64,000 bases of DNA from Kibdelosporangium philippinense (GCF_021390435.2 NZ_JAJVCN010000004.1:1158501-1222500); one strand, 5' to 3'; counted from the stretch's first letter, positions 49,522-58,689 are shown. Notes: generated by a model not told the origin, from the sequence alone. A program made the numbers and translations.

Positions 49522-49733
49522 CCAGCGGGCCGGCGGATCCGACGGTCCCGGCGAAGCGGCCGAAGAAGTCAGCCGAGCAGATCGAGTTGGAGAAACTCCG
49601 CCGCCAGAACGAGAAATTGCAATCCGACCTGGCGAAAACTCGGATGGCGCTGGACATCATGGGAAAAGCGCACGCGCTCTTGGAAGGACTCTCCGAGAGC
49701 GCGGAGAACGACGAGCCGCCGAGGACGTCATGA
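49296..49733 (+). CDS. IS3-family transposase OrfA
   Basis: 145 residues. N-terminal helix-turn-helix of the HTH_Tnp_1 type (FSPEYKLAIVTEYENAPNG, AILRREGLYSSHVIEWA), then a leucine-zipper-like helix (IELEKLRRQNEKLQSDLAKT). It binds the element ends. GTG start. Its stop overlaps orfB by 4 bases, with orfB in the -1 frame, so a fused product by frameshifting is possible, as in other IS3 elements. Confidence 0.88.
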   Translation: MYVSTSSDDQPNPSSPKGDPAPRPSRRVFSPEYKLAIVTEYENAPNGEKGAILRREGLYSSHVIEWARARDAGTLTSGPADPTVPAKRPKKSAEQIELEKLRRQNEKLQSDLAKTRMALDIMGKAHALLEGLSESAENDEPPRTS

Positions 49734-50734
49734 CGGCCGCGTTCACCGACCTGCGCGCGGCCGAGGTCTCGGTGCAGGCGTCCTGCGCGCTGACCGAGAT
49801 CTCCCGCGCGACCTACTACCGGCGCGCCAGCCCGCCGTCGGCCAAGCACGGTCCATGGCTGCCGCGCCGGCCACCGCCCTCAGCGTTGACCGATGCCGAG
49901 CGGGCGGCTGTGCTGCAACTGTTGACCAGCCCAGCCTATGCGGACCTGGCGATCCCGCAGGTCTGGGCCCGGGAGCTGGACGAGGGCCGGTATCACTGCT
50001 CGATCTCCACGATGTACCGCATCGCCAGGGCTGCCGGGCAGGTCTGCGAACGTCGCCGGCAGGCCACCCATCCGCCTCGGGTACGTCCGGAATTGGTCGC
50101 ACGAGGCCCCAGCGAGGTCTGGTCCTGGGACATCACCGCGTTGAAAGGACCGGTCAAAGGCATCTGGTACAAGTGCTATGTCGTGCTGGACATCTTCTCC
50201 CGCTATGTCACCGGCTGGCTGGTCGCCGCGGCCGAGGACGCCGTCGTGGCCAAGGACTTCCTGGCTGAGGCCGTGCGCCGCAACGGAGTCGAGCCGCACA
50301 CCATCCACGCCGACCGCGGCGGGGCGATGGTCTCCAAACCAGTATCCGAGCTCCTGGTCGATCTCGGTGTGCTGCGGTCGCATTCCCGCCCCCGCACGTC
50401 GAACGACAACCCGTATTCCGAGGCGCAGTTCAAGACAATGAAGTACGTGCCGGACTTTCCCGACCGGTTCGGCTCACTGGCCGACGCCCGCGCGTTCTGC
50501 GAGGGATTCTTCCTGGCCTACAACCACGAACACCGGCATTCCGGGATCGGGATGCACACCCCGGCCTCGGTCCACTTCGGCACAGCCGAGCAGATCCACA
50601 CCCAACGGCAAGCCACGCTCAACCGGGCCTACGCCACACACCCCGAACGCTTCACCCGCCGACCCCGGCCACCCGCACTGCCCGAGGAGGCCTGGATCAA
50701 CCAGCCAGCCGAGCAGCCGCAACCAGTCCCGTAG
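49730..50734 (+). CDS. IS3-family transposase OrfB (DDE integrase)
   Basis: 334 residues with the rve DDE domain. First aspartate in VWSWDITALKG, second in IHADRGGAM, glutamate in DNPYSEAQFKTMKY; the C-terminal YNHEHRHSGIGMHTP is typical of IS3 integrases. ATG start translationally coupled to OrfA. No inactivating changes seen. Confidence 0.92.
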   Translation: MTAAFTDLRAAEVSVQASCALTEISRATYYRRASPPSAKHGPWLPRRPPPSALTDAERAAVLQLLTSPAYADLAIPQVWARELDEGRYHCSISTMYRIARAAGQVCERRRQATHPPRVRPELVARGPSEVWSWDITALKGPVKGIWYKCYVVLDIFSRYVTGWLVAAAEDAVVAKDFLAEAVRRNGVEPHTIHADRGGAMVSKPVSELLVDLGVLRSHSRPRTSNDNPYSEAQFKTMKYVPDFPDRFGSLADARAFCEGFFLAYNHEHRHSGIGMHTPASVHFGTAEQIHTQRQATLNRAYATHPERFTRRPRPPALPEEAWINQPAEQPQPVP

Positions 50735-50909
50735 ACACCAACCGTCTCAATTGGACTTGACAACTACCGTTCTACTCGGCAACGGCCTCCGCCATACCTT
50801 TCATTGCCCGGATAGCGACGTCCGGTGCAGTGCCCGCGCTCTGCCGGTCATCCCTTTACCGAACACTGGTCTTGGCTGCGGGGGGTGGGAACAGAGCATC
50901 GTGCACCGG

Positions 50910-51317
50910 ATGTCCTTGGGGCACGGGCCGGTGCCCGCGCCATGGACCGAAGAGGTCTACCGGGCAGTCGGCGAAGCCGTGCCCAGTTTGCTGGCGCGCT
51001 GGGATTTCGAACCGCCTGCCAACCGTTACTTATTGGCTTTCGTCGCCGCCCTGTACGCGCGGACCGAGTTCACCGACGAGGTGAGCGCGATGGCGGATCG
51101 GTTATCGGATACGAAACCTGGTTGCTACCTTCGGCTCGTCGTCGCGCTGCTGCGGGGTGCGGATGACTTGGTGGCCGAGCTGGCGGAGGAGATCGCCACC
51201 TGGATGTACTACGGCAGCGACAGTTACCTCGACGAGCCTGGTGTCAGTGCGGCCAGTAAAGGCCGGATCACGCTGACCAAGGGAGTGCTGACAACTGCCT
51301 ATGGGGAAAGTTCGTAG
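50910..51317 (+). CDS. hypothetical protein downstream of the IS element
   Basis: 135 residues, mostly helical (MSLGHGPVPAPWTEEVYRAVGEAV, DDLVAELAEEIATW). No family recognised. The frame is open back to the IS right end (50751), so the original 5' end may have been lost or altered by the insertion; ATG at 50910 is the first plausible start. Two rare TTA codons (51030, 51102), the second inside a TATCGGATA site. Confidence 0.5.
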   Translation: MSLGHGPVPAPWTEEVYRAVGEAVPSLLARWDFEPPANRYLLAFVAALYARTEFTDEVSAMADRLSDTKPGCYLRLVVALLRGADDLVAELAEEIATWMYYGSDSYLDEPGVSAASKGRITLTKGVLTTAYGESS

Positions 51318-51328
51318 AATCGAACGTC

Positions 51329-51874
51329 GTGACCATCCAACCGATCAGGCTCTTCGGCGACCCGGTGCTGCGCACGCGCGCGGACGAGGTCGTCGAGTTC
51401 GACAAGGAGCTCCGCACGCTCGTCCAGGACCTGTGGGACACCATGGAGTCGCAGGGCGGCGCCGGGCTCGCCGCCCCACAGCTGGGCGTGGGCCTGCGGG
51501 TGTTCACGTATCACTGCGACGGTTTCGCCGGCCACATGGTGAACCCGACGTGGAACGCGATCGACGACGAGTGCCAGGACGGCGAGGAAGGCTGCCTGTC
51601 GATTCCCGGTTTCACCTGGGAGACGCGGCGGCTGCGCAATATCGTCGCGACCGGGTGGAACATGCACGGCGAACCGATCGAGATTGAGGGAACCGACCTG
51701 CTGGCGCGCTGCATCCAGCACGAGTCCGACCACCTGGACGGCGTGCTGTTCCTCGACCGGCTCGACCAGGAGACGCGCAAGCAGGCGATGCGCGAGATCC
51801 GGCAGGCGACGTGGTTCAACGGCTCGATGCCGACGATCAAACAGGACCCGCACGCGTTGTTCGGAGGCTTCTGA
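51329..51874 (+). CDS. def: peptide deformylase
   Basis: Removes the formyl group from the N-terminus of new proteins, the step after Fmt. 181 residues. The three motifs are present: GGAGLAAPQLGV, EEGCLSIPG (metal cysteine) and QHESDHLDG (metal histidines and catalytic glutamate). GTG start. fmt begins 2 bases after the stop. Confidence 0.95.
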   Translation: MTIQPIRLFGDPVLRTRADEVVEFDKELRTLVQDLWDTMESQGGAGLAAPQLGVGLRVFTYHCDGFAGHMVNPTWNAIDDECQDGEEGCLSIPGFTWETRRLRNIVATGWNMHGEPIEIEGTDLLARCIQHESDHLDGVLFLDRLDQETRKQAMREIRQATWFNGSMPTIKQDPHALFGGF

Positions 51875-51876
51875 CC

Positions 51877-52806
51877 ATGCGGCTGGTCTTCGCCGGGACA
51901 CCAGAGCCCGCGGTACCCACCCTCAAAGCATTGATCGACTCGCCGCGGCACGAGGTCGTCGCGGTGGTGACCAGGCCGGACGCGCCCGCCGGGCGTGGCA
52001 GGCACGTCGTGCGCTCGCCGGTTGGCGCGTTGGCTGACGAACACGGCATCGAGGTCCTGACGCCGCAGCGCGTCAAGGACCCGGACTTCCTGGCTCGGCT
52101 GACCGAACTGGCGCCGGACTGCTGCCCGGTCGTCGCATATGGGGCGTTGCTGCCGCAGGTCGCGTTGGACATTCCCGCACACGGTTGGGTGAATCTGCAC
52201 TTCTCGCTGCTGCCCGCATGGCGTGGCGCGGCGCCCGTGCAGGCCGCGATTCGGGCAGGCGACGAGATCACTGGCGCGAGCACGTTCCGGATCGTCAAGC
52301 AACTGGACGCGGGCCCGGTGTTCGGTGTGCTGACTGAGCCGATCCGTGCGCAGGACACCGCGGGTGACTTGCTCGGCAGGCTCGCGGTCGCCGGTGCCGA
52401 TCTCATGGTGTCCACGTTGGACGGTATCGAGGACGGCACGATTCGCGCTGTCGAGCAGCAAGAGGTGGATGGCGTCAGTTACGCGTCCAAGATCACGGTC
52501 GATGATGGGCACGTCGACGTGACGCAGCCCGCGCTCGCGGTCGATCGTCTGGTTCGTGCGGTGACGCCGGATCCTGGCGCGTGGGCGGAGTTCCGTGGCG
52601 AGCGGCTCAAGCTCGGGCCGGTGACGGTCGTCGACGCCGAGGTGCTACCGGCAGGCGAGGTCAAAGTGGAGCGTAAGCGTGTGCTGGTTGGCACCGCGAC
52701 ACAGCCCGTGCAGCTGGGTGAAGTCCAAGCGCAGGGCAAGAAGAGAATGGCTGCGACCGACTGGGCTCGTGGTGCCCGGGTCGAGCAAGGAGAACGATTG
52801 TCTTGA
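51877..52806 (+). CDS. fmt: methionyl-tRNA formyltransferase
   Basis: Formylates initiator Met-tRNA. 309 residues: Rossmann-type catalytic domain (MRLVFAGTPEPAVPTLKALI; NLHFSLLPAWRGAAPVQAAI holding the catalytic histidine region) and a C-terminal barrel. ATG follows TCGGAGGC. Overlaps the rsmB start by 4 bases. Confidence 0.95.
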   Translation: MRLVFAGTPEPAVPTLKALIDSPRHEVVAVVTRPDAPAGRGRHVVRSPVGALADEHGIEVLTPQRVKDPDFLARLTELAPDCCPVVAYGALLPQVALDIPAHGWVNLHFSLLPAWRGAAPVQAAIRAGDEITGASTFRIVKQLDAGPVFGVLTEPIRAQDTAGDLLGRLAVAGADLMVSTLDGIEDGTIRAVEQQEVDGVSYASKITVDDGHVDVTQPALAVDRLVRAVTPDPGAWAEFRGERLKLGPVTVVDAEVLPAGEVKVERKRVLVGTATQPVQLGEVQAQGKKRMAATDWARGARVEQGERLS

Positions 52807-54221
52807 CGCACCGACCGTCCCGCCCGCGGCGGGCGCATCCGCCCCGCCGCCGTGAGCCGTCCGCGCCGCGTCCGCCGATGGAAGATCCGGCTCGCCGCGC
52901 GGCGCTGGACACGTTGCGCGCGGTGCGTGACCGTGACGCCTACGCCAACCTCGTGTTGCCGGGTTTGCTGCGCGAGCGGCGGATCACCGGGCGCGACGCG
53001 GCTCTGGCAACCGAGCTGACGTACGGCGCGTGCCGTGCGATGGGCTGGCTGGACCAGGTGATCGCCGAGTGCTCGGATCGCCCGCTGTCGCAAGTGGACA
53101 AGCAGCTGCTCGACGTTCTGCGGCTCGGCGCGTACCAACTGCTGCGCACTCGGATCCCACCGCACGCCGCCGTCTCGTCCACTGTGGATCTCGCGAGGCT
53201 CGATGTCGGTTCGCGGTTGGCCGGGTTCGCCAACGCCGTTCTGCGCAAGGTCGGCGAGCGGTCGGAGGCCGAGTGGGTCGAGGCGCTGGCGCCATCAAAT
53301 ATCGAAGATCCTATAGGATATCTGGCGACGGCGACCGCGCATCCGCGTTGGATCGCGCGCGCGTTCGCGGACTCGCTCGGTGACAAGGGCGAAAGTCTGA
53401 AGGCCGCACTTGAGGCCGACGATGACCGTCCTTTGGTGCATCTGGTTGCGCGGCCGGGCGAGATCACCGCCGAGGAGCTCGCCGCGATCACCGGCGGCGA
53501 CGTCGCGCCGTACTCGCCTTACGGCGTGCGGTTGGAAGCGGGCGCTGGTGATCCGTCCGATATGGAGCCCGTTCGCGAACGGTTCGCGGCGGTTCAAGAC
53601 GAAGGCAGCCAGTTGTGCGCGATCGCGTTGACGCGGCCGACGCTCACCGGCTCTGACCAACGGTGGCTGGATCTCTGCGCCGGGCCGGGTGGCAAGGCCG
53701 CGATGCTCGGCGCGTTGGCCGGGCTGAGCGACGCGACCGTCGACGCGGTCGAGAAAGCGCCGCACCGTGCGCGGCTGATCGAGAACGCCACCGAAGGCCA
53801 GCCGGTGACCGTGCACGTCGCCGATGGTCGCGACACCGGTTTCGAGCCGGGCAGTTTTGACCGTGTGCTCGTTGATGCGCCGTGTACCGGGCTCGGTGCG
53901 TTGCGGCGCAGGCCGGAGGCACGGTGGCGGCGACAGCAGTCGGACGTCGGCGATCTGACCAAGCTCCAGCGCGAACTGCTGTTGTCAGCCATGGATTTGG
54001 TCAGGGTTGGCGGCGTGGTCGCGTACGTCGTGTGCTCGCCGCACCTGTCCGAGACCATTGGCGTTGTGGGAGACGTCGTGCGCCGGACCAAAGCCGAACA
54101 ACTGGACGCGCGCGAATTCTTTCCCGGCGTGCCCGACCTCGGTGGCGGCCCGGACGCCCAACTCTGGCCGCACCTGCACGGCACCGACGCCATGTACTGC
54201 GCGCTGATCCGCAAGATCTAA
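52803..54221 (+). CDS. rsmB: 16S rRNA m5C methyltransferase RsmB (Sun family)
   Basis: 472 residues: N-terminal NusB-like RNA-binding domain (DTLRAVRDRDAYANLVLPGLL) then a NOL1/NOP2/Sun methyltransferase domain. SAM-binding LDLCAGPGGKAAMLGAL near residue 290, catalytic DAPCTGLGALRRRPEARW with the cysteine after DAP. A TTG start at 52803 is used, coupled to fmt. Confidence 0.94.
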   Translation: MTHRPSRPRRAHPPRRREPSAPRPPMEDPARRAALDTLRAVRDRDAYANLVLPGLLRERRITGRDAALATELTYGACRAMGWLDQVIAECSDRPLSQVDKQLLDVLRLGAYQLLRTRIPPHAAVSSTVDLARLDVGSRLAGFANAVLRKVGERSEAEWVEALAPSNIEDPIGYLATATAHPRWIARAFADSLGDKGESLKAALEADDDRPLVHLVARPGEITAEELAAITGGDVAPYSPYGVRLEAGAGDPSDMEPVRERFAAVQDEGSQLCAIALTRPTLTGSDQRWLDLCAGPGGKAAMLGALAGLSDATVDAVEKAPHRARLIENATEGQPVTVHVADGRDTGFEPGSFDRVLVDAPCTGLGALRRRPEARWRRQQSDVGDLTKLQRELLLSAMDLVRVGGVVAYVVCSPHLSETIGVVGDVVRRTKAEQLDAREFFPGVPDLGGGPDAQLWPHLHGTDAMYCALIRKI

Positions 54222-54676
54222 GGCGAGTACAGCGGCAGCCACGACGGCCACCAAGCGGGCGCCCCGCCGGGGCAACTAGCCGAGGACAAACCGGTTGACG
54301 CCCCGGTGACCCCGAACGACCAATACCACCAGACGAGCGGTCCGATGAGGACGATCGCGCCGAGCACCACGGTCGCGATCCGCATCGGACCGCTCGACGC
54401 AATTCGGCCCGCCACAAAGCAAACGACGCTCAGCAGCGCACTTGCGGCGATCCACAGCACTGGGACGACGAACACCCACGAGTAGCCAAGCGCGAAATCC
54501 GTGCCGGCGTCGGTGTCGTGACAGGATCGGATCAGATATAGGAAACCTGCGTTGGCGAGCAACGCGACGGCCAGTCCGCCGAGTCCGGCGATTAAGCAAC
54601 CACCGGACCCGAGCAAGCCCGGTTGGCGTTCCGCTGCCTCCGGAACGCCAACCGGTTGGGCGTCAGAAGGAGACAC
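54218..54676 (-). CDS. hypothetical membrane protein with four helices
   Basis: 152 residues with about four hydrophobic segments (GLGGLAVALLANAGFLYLI, VFVVPVLWIAASALLSVVCF, IATVVLGAIVLIGPLVWWYW). Family unknown. Convergent with rsmB and overlapping the previous minus-strand gene by 14 bases. Confidence 0.6.
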   Translation of the reverse strand: MSPSDAQPVGVPEAAERQPGLLGSGGCLIAGLGGLAVALLANAGFLYLIRSCHDTDAGTDFALGYSWVFVVPVLWIAASALLSVVCFVAGRIASSGPMRIATVVLGAIVLIGPLVWWYWSFGVTGASTGLSSASCPGGAPAWWPSWLPLYSP

Positions 54677-55085
54677 GCTCGACGCTGTCGGCGCGGAGCA
54701 CCGACTGCTGCTGGAACTGCTTCTTGTAGTCCGTGCGGATTTCCTCGATGTCGCGGTTGGCCGACCGCTTGGTAGGCAGGTACAGCAGGATCAGCACGTA
54801 CGAGTCCTCTTTGCCACCCATCCACTGGCCGTGCGCCTCGAGCCAGGTCAGGCCGTCCGGGAACGCGGGCGTGACCTCCTTGTCCACGAACAGCTCGAAG
54901 TCGGTCGGGGTGATCACCGAACCGTCCGGCTTGCTGCCGCCGAAGTACAACTCGGTGCGCTTGTAGGCCTCCCCAGGTGTCCGCTCGGCAGCGTTGTCGA
55001 CGGCGGGCGCCGCGGTTCCGGCGGCCGTCAGGCCCAGCATCAGAGCGGTCACCATGCCGGCGATCGCGGTGCGTCGTGTCGTCAT
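54663..55085 (-). CDS. secreted DUF3574-family protein
   Basis: 140 residues with a signal peptide (TTRRTAIAGMVTALMLGLTAAGTAAPA). The ELYFGGSKPDG, VTPAFPDGLTWLEAHGQW and SYVLILLYLP segments match the DUF3574 pattern; function unknown. ATG at 55085 is preferred over one at 55094 because the twin-arginine-like signal starts there. Confidence 0.75.
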   Translation of the reverse strand: MTTRRTAIAGMVTALMLGLTAAGTAAPAVDNAAERTPGEAYKRTELYFGGSKPDGSVITPTDFELFVDKEVTPAFPDGLTWLEAHGQWMGGKEDSYVLILLYLPTKRSANRDIEEIRTDYKKQFQQQSVLRADSVERVSF

Positions 55086-55231
55086 GAACAGCATTCAATC
55101 GCCTGGCGGAGGGTGTTGGACGTGAATTTCGGGCGATATCCAGACCCTGGGAACTGCCCGCTTGGGCAGGCCTGGCACACTGGCCGCCCTTCACACGGAT
55201 TTTGCTGATGTCTTCTGGGGCGGAGAGACAT

Positions 55232-55603
55232 ATGCCGTTTTTCGCTGGTGGCCTGTTCAGCCTTGTCGTGATGGGCCTCTGGATCTTCTGTCTTGTCGAC
55301 GTGATCACCACGGTCGACGGAACCACGCGCAACGTGCCCAAGATGGGCTGGCTGTTCATCGTGCTGTTGCTGCCGTTGATCGGCTCGATCCTGTGGCTGG
55401 TCGCGGGTCGGCCGGAGCGGGTGGGCGGCGGGGACGGTTACTACCGCCAGGCACCGCAGAGCAGGTTCCCGGAATACGATCGGCCGGGACGGCACGTCGC
55501 GGCCAGCCCGGATGATGACGATGAGTTCCTGCGCAAGTGCCGCGAACGCGCTGAGCAGCAGCGTAAGGCAGCAAAACAACGCGAGCAGAAGGACGAGTCA
55601 TAG
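55232..55603 (+). CDS. PLDc_N domain membrane protein
   Basis: 123 residues with two transmembrane helices (FSLVVMGLWIFCLVDVI; GWLFIVLLLPLIGSILWLVAG) of the phospholipase D-nuclease N-terminal type, then a charged cytoplasmic tail rich in Lys, Arg and Gln. Membrane protein of unknown role. ATG behind GGAGAG. Confidence 0.78.
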   Translation: MPFFAGGLFSLVVMGLWIFCLVDVITTVDGTTRNVPKMGWLFIVLLLPLIGSILWLVAGRPERVGGGDGYYRQAPQSRFPEYDRPGRHVAASPDDDDEFLRKCRERAEQQRKAAKQREQKDES

Positions 55604-55614
55604 CCGTTCTCGGA

Positions 55615-56118
55615 TTGGTCGCCGCCGCGTGTTTCGGCGTCGACCGGCGGTTGCACGACGAGATCGCCCTGCCAGCCGTCGAGCGTGGCTGGCAGGTGGC
55701 GATCACCCTGACACCGACCGCGGAACGGTGGCTCAAGGCGTCCGGCGAATACGACCGGCTGGCCGAGCTCGCCGACCTGCCGGTGCGTAGCGAATCCCGG
55801 TTGCCGGGCGAACCGCGCCCGCATCCGGACCCTGGCACGTTCCTGTTCGTGCCCGCCAGCGCGAGCTCCACGGCCAAGCTGGCGCTCGGTATCGCCGACA
55901 ACCAGGCGTTGACCGTGCTCTGCGAGGCGCTTGGCGATCCGAAAGTGCACGTGTCGGTCTGCCCGCGGTTGTCCGAGGCGCAGGCAGGTCACCCGGCATG
56001 GCCCGGGCATCTGGCCACCTTGCGCGCGGCTGGTGCGCTGGTGACGCCCGTCTCACCTGACCAACCGTGGACGACCTTGCTGGATGCCCTTCCGGTAGCC
56101 GGAACGCATCGACCATAG
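55615..56118 (+). CDS. flavoprotein of the HFCD family
   Basis: 167 residues resembling the N-terminal CoaC-like flavin-binding fold (AAACFGVDRR, WQVAITLTPTAERWL, FVPASASSTAKLALGIADNQAL). Not obviously a CoaC itself since coaBC is elsewhere; may be a lantibiotic-type decarboxylase relative. The start is poorly defined: TTG at 55615 is the first in-frame start. Followed by rpe after 9 bases. Confidence 0.7.
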   Translation: MVAAACFGVDRRLHDEIALPAVERGWQVAITLTPTAERWLKASGEYDRLAELADLPVRSESRLPGEPRPHPDPGTFLFVPASASSTAKLALGIADNQALTVLCEALGDPKVHVSVCPRLSEAQAGHPAWPGHLATLRAAGALVTPVSPDQPWTTLLDALPVAGTHRP

Positions 56119-56127
56119 ACTTCTGGT

Positions 56128-56802
56128 GTGTCCCAAGAACCAATGATCGCGCCCAGCATCCTGTCCGCCGATTTCGCCCGCCTGGCTGACGAGCTGGCCG
56201 CCATCGAAGGGGCCGACTGGGTGCACGTCGATGTGATGGACGCGCATTTCGTGCCCAATCTGACCTTGGGGCTGCCCGTGGTCGAGGCGTTGCTGAAGGT
56301 GACCGACATTCCGATGGACTGCCACCTGATGATCGACGACCCTGACCGGTGGGCGATCGGATACGCCGAGGCAGGTGCCTACAACGTCACCGTGCACGCC
56401 GAGGCGGCCACAGATCCCGTCAAGCTCGCCAAGGACCTGAAGGCCGCCGGTGCGAAGGCCGGGTTGTCCATCAAACCGGGCACCGCGCTCGAGCCGTGGG
56501 TCGAGGTGCTCAAGCACTACGACACCCTGCTGGTGATGTCGGTCGAGCCGGGGTTCGGCGGACAGTCGTTCATCGCGGACGTGCTCGGCAAGGTCCGGGC
56601 GGCACGTGATCTTGTCGACACTGGGCACCTCAATCTCCTTGTCGAGATCGACGGGGGAATAAACAGCGACACGATCGACCTAGCAGCTGAAGCCGGTGTC
56701 GACTGCTTTGTCGCTGGTTCAGCGGTCTACAACGCGGGCGACCCCGGTAAAGCTGTCTCGGCGCTGCGCGACCGCGCGGCGCGAATCAGGGGAGGAGCCT
56801 GA
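56128..56802 (+). CDS. rpe: ribulose-5-phosphate 3-epimerase
   Basis: Interconverts ribulose- and xylulose-5-phosphate. 224 residues, TIM barrel. Metal and catalytic segments: ILSADFARLADE, HVDVMDAHFVPNLTLG, VMSVEPGFGGQSF and EIDGGIN. GTG start. It precedes the riboflavin genes, as in mycobacteria, with ribE 2 bases downstream. Confidence 0.96.
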   Translation: MSQEPMIAPSILSADFARLADELAAIEGADWVHVDVMDAHFVPNLTLGLPVVEALLKVTDIPMDCHLMIDDPDRWAIGYAEAGAYNVTVHAEAATDPVKLAKDLKAAGAKAGLSIKPGTALEPWVEVLKHYDTLLVMSVEPGFGGQSFIADVLGKVRAARDLVDTGHLNLLVEIDGGINSDTIDLAAEAGVDCFVAGSAVYNAGDPGKAVSALRDRAARIRGGA

Positions 56803-56804
56803 GC

Positions 56805-57428
56805 ATGTTCACCGGGATCGTCGAGGAGCGCGGCCAGATCGTGGCCGTCGAGCCGCTGCCGGACGCGGCGCGGCTGACGGTCGCAGGCCCGCTGGTCACC
56901 TCTGACGCCAAACACGGGGACTCGATCTCGGTCAACGGCGTGTGCCTGACCGTCGTGGATGTCTCCGGCGGCGCGTTCACCGTCGATGTGGTGCACGAGA
57001 CGCTGCTGCGCTCCAGCTTGGCCAAGGCGCACGAGGGCGACCAGGTCAACCTCGAGCGCGCGATGGCGCTCGGTGATCGGCTTGGCGGCCACATCGTGCA
57101 GGGTCATGTGGACGGCACCGGCGTGTTCGTCTCGCGTGCCGACGACGGGCTCACCACCTTCGAACTGCCTGCGGACCTGGCGAAGTACGTGGTGGAGAAG
57201 GGGTCGATCGCCGTCGACGGTGTGTCGCTGACTGTGGCGTCCGTCGCTGACGACCGGTTCTCGGTCGCCCTGATCCCGACCACGTTGTCGCTGACCACAC
57301 TGGGTCTGCGCCAGCCGGGGGACGTGGTGAACCTCGAGGTGGACGTGCTGGCGAAGTACGTCGAGCGACTTGCTGTGCCTCACATCGCGACGGCAACGGC
57401 GGCGGGGCAGGGCCACAATGGGCGGTAG
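56805..57428 (+). CDS. ribE: riboflavin synthase alpha chain
   Basis: Dismutates two lumazines to riboflavin. 207 residues with the internal duplication: MFTGIVEERG and GDSISVNGVCLTVVD in the first half, GHIVQGHVDGTG and KGSIAVDGVSLTV in the second. ATG start. A ribD gene usually precedes it but is absent here. Confidence 0.95.
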   Translation: MFTGIVEERGQIVAVEPLPDAARLTVAGPLVTSDAKHGDSISVNGVCLTVVDVSGGAFTVDVVHETLLRSSLAKAHEGDQVNLERAMALGDRLGGHIVQGHVDGTGVFVSRADDGLTTFELPADLAKYVVEKGSIAVDGVSLTVASVADDRFSVALIPTTLSLTTLGLRQPGDVVNLEVDVLAKYVERLAVPHIATATAAGQGHNGR

Positions 57429-57447
57429 TGGTTCTGAAGGAGGCGCT

Positions 57448-58689
57448 GTGGCCGGCTTGAACGACATCGAGCGGGCGATCAAGGACATTGCCGAAGGGCG
57501 TCCCGTGATCGTCGTCGACGACGAGGACCGGGAGAACGAGGGCGATCTGATCTTCGCGGCCGAGAAGGCTACCCCTGAGTTGGTCGCGTTCATGGTCCGG
57601 TACACCTCTGGCTACATCTGTGTGCCGCTGACCGAGGACGATTGCGACCGCCTCGACCTGCCGCCGATGTTTCACACCAACCAGGACCGTCGCGGCACGG
57701 CGTACACGGTCACTGTGGACGCACGGGACGGCGTGAGCACCGGTATCTCGGCCGCGGACCGCGCGCGCACCATCCGGTTGCTGGCCGACCCGGACACCAA
57801 GCCGACCGACTTCAGCCGGCCTGGCCACGTGGTTCCGTTGCGTGCCAAGGAAGGCGGCGTGCTGCGCCGTCCAGGCCACACTGAGGCGGCTGTCGACCTC
57901 GCGGTGATGGCGGGCCTGCGGCCCGCGGGTGTGCTGTGCGAGATCGTGTCCCAAAAGGACGAAGGCGACATGGCGCGCCGGGACGAACTTGAGGTGTTCG
58001 CGGCGGAGCACGACCTCGCGATCATCTCGATCGCGGCGTTGATCGCTTACCGGCGGCGTAACGAGAAGCAGGTCGCCCGCGTCGCGGAGGCCCGTATCCC
58101 GACCGCGCACGGAACTTTCCGGGCGGTCGGTTACGACAGCCTGCTCGACGGGATCGAACACATCGCGCTGGTGTACGGCGAGATCGGCGACGGCACCGAG
58201 GTCCTGGTCCGTGTCCACTCGGAATGCCTCACCGGCGACGTGTTCGGCTCGCTGCGCTGCGACTGCGGTCCCCAGCTCGACGCCGCCCTGGAAGCGGTCG
58301 CGTCCGAGGGCCGTGGCATTGTGCTCTACATGCGAGGCCACGAGGGCCGCGGCATCGGCCTGATGCACAAGCTGCAGGCGTACCAGCTGCAGGATGGCGG
58401 CGCCGACACGGTGGACGCCAACCTCGCGCTCGGAGTGCCCGCCGACGCGCGTGACTACGGCACGGGCGCGCAGATTCTGTCGGACCTCGGCGTGAAGACC
58501 ATGCGTTTGCTGACCAACAATCCGGCCAAGCGGGTGGGTCTGGAAGGCTACGGGCTGACAGTGGTCGATCGTGTGCCGCTGTCGGTGTGGCCCAACCCGG
58601 AGAACCTGCGGTATCTGCGCACCAAGCGCGACCGGATGGGGCACGAACTGGGCAACCTCGAACAGTTCGAAGGAGATACGCGGCAGTGA
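57448..58689 (+). CDS. ribBA: bifunctional DHBP synthase/GTP cyclohydrolase II
   Basis: 413 residues. N-terminal half makes dihydroxybutanone phosphate (VVDDEDRENEGDLIFAAEKA; YTSGYICVPL); C-terminal half is GTP cyclohydrolase II with zinc cysteines in SLRCDCGPQL and the HSECLTGDVFG motif. Supplies both branches of the riboflavin pathway. GTG at 57448 behind GAAGGAGG. Overlaps ribH. Confidence 0.96.
   Translation: MAGLNDIERAIKDIAEGRPVIVVDDEDRENEGDLIFAAEKATPELVAFMVRYTSGYICVPLTEDDCDRLDLPPMFHTNQDRRGTAYTVTVDARDGVSTGISAADRARTIRLLADPDTKPTDFSRPGHVVPLRAKEGGVLRRPGHTEAAVDLAVMAGLRPAGVLCEIVSQKDEGDMARRDELEVFAAEHDLAIISIAALIAYRRRNEKQVARVAEARIPTAHGTFRAVGYDSLLDGIEHIALVYGEIGDGTEVLVRVHSECLTGDVFGSLRCDCGPQLDAALEAVASEGRGIVLYMRGHEGRGIGLMHKLQAYQLQDGGADTVDANLALGVPADARDYGTGAQILSDLGVKTMRLLTNNPAKRVGLEGYGLTVVDRVPLSVWPNPENLRYLRTKRDRMGHELGNLEQFEGDTRQ

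Larger units (their letters stand above)
49226..50762 (+). mobile_element. IS3-family insertion sequence, complete
   Basis: About 1537 bp with two genes, orfA and orfB. Imperfect terminal inverted repeats are visible: left TGTCAGGATCGTGTGAGACA, right (complement) TGTCAAGTCCAATTGAGACG, agreeing at 13 of the first 19 positions, with GGTGT shared a little further in. The ends are of the TG...CA kind. No short target duplication is obvious next to the ends, so the exact borders have some doubt. Both genes appear intact. Confidence 0.8.

Noticed and set aside
49222..50766. Target-site duplication of the IS3 element
   Set aside because: The 3-4 bases on each side of the proposed ends do not match.
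56750..57460. FMN riboswitch in the riboflavin operon
   Set aside because: No RFN-like conserved blocks in the 2- and 19-base gaps before ribE and ribBA.
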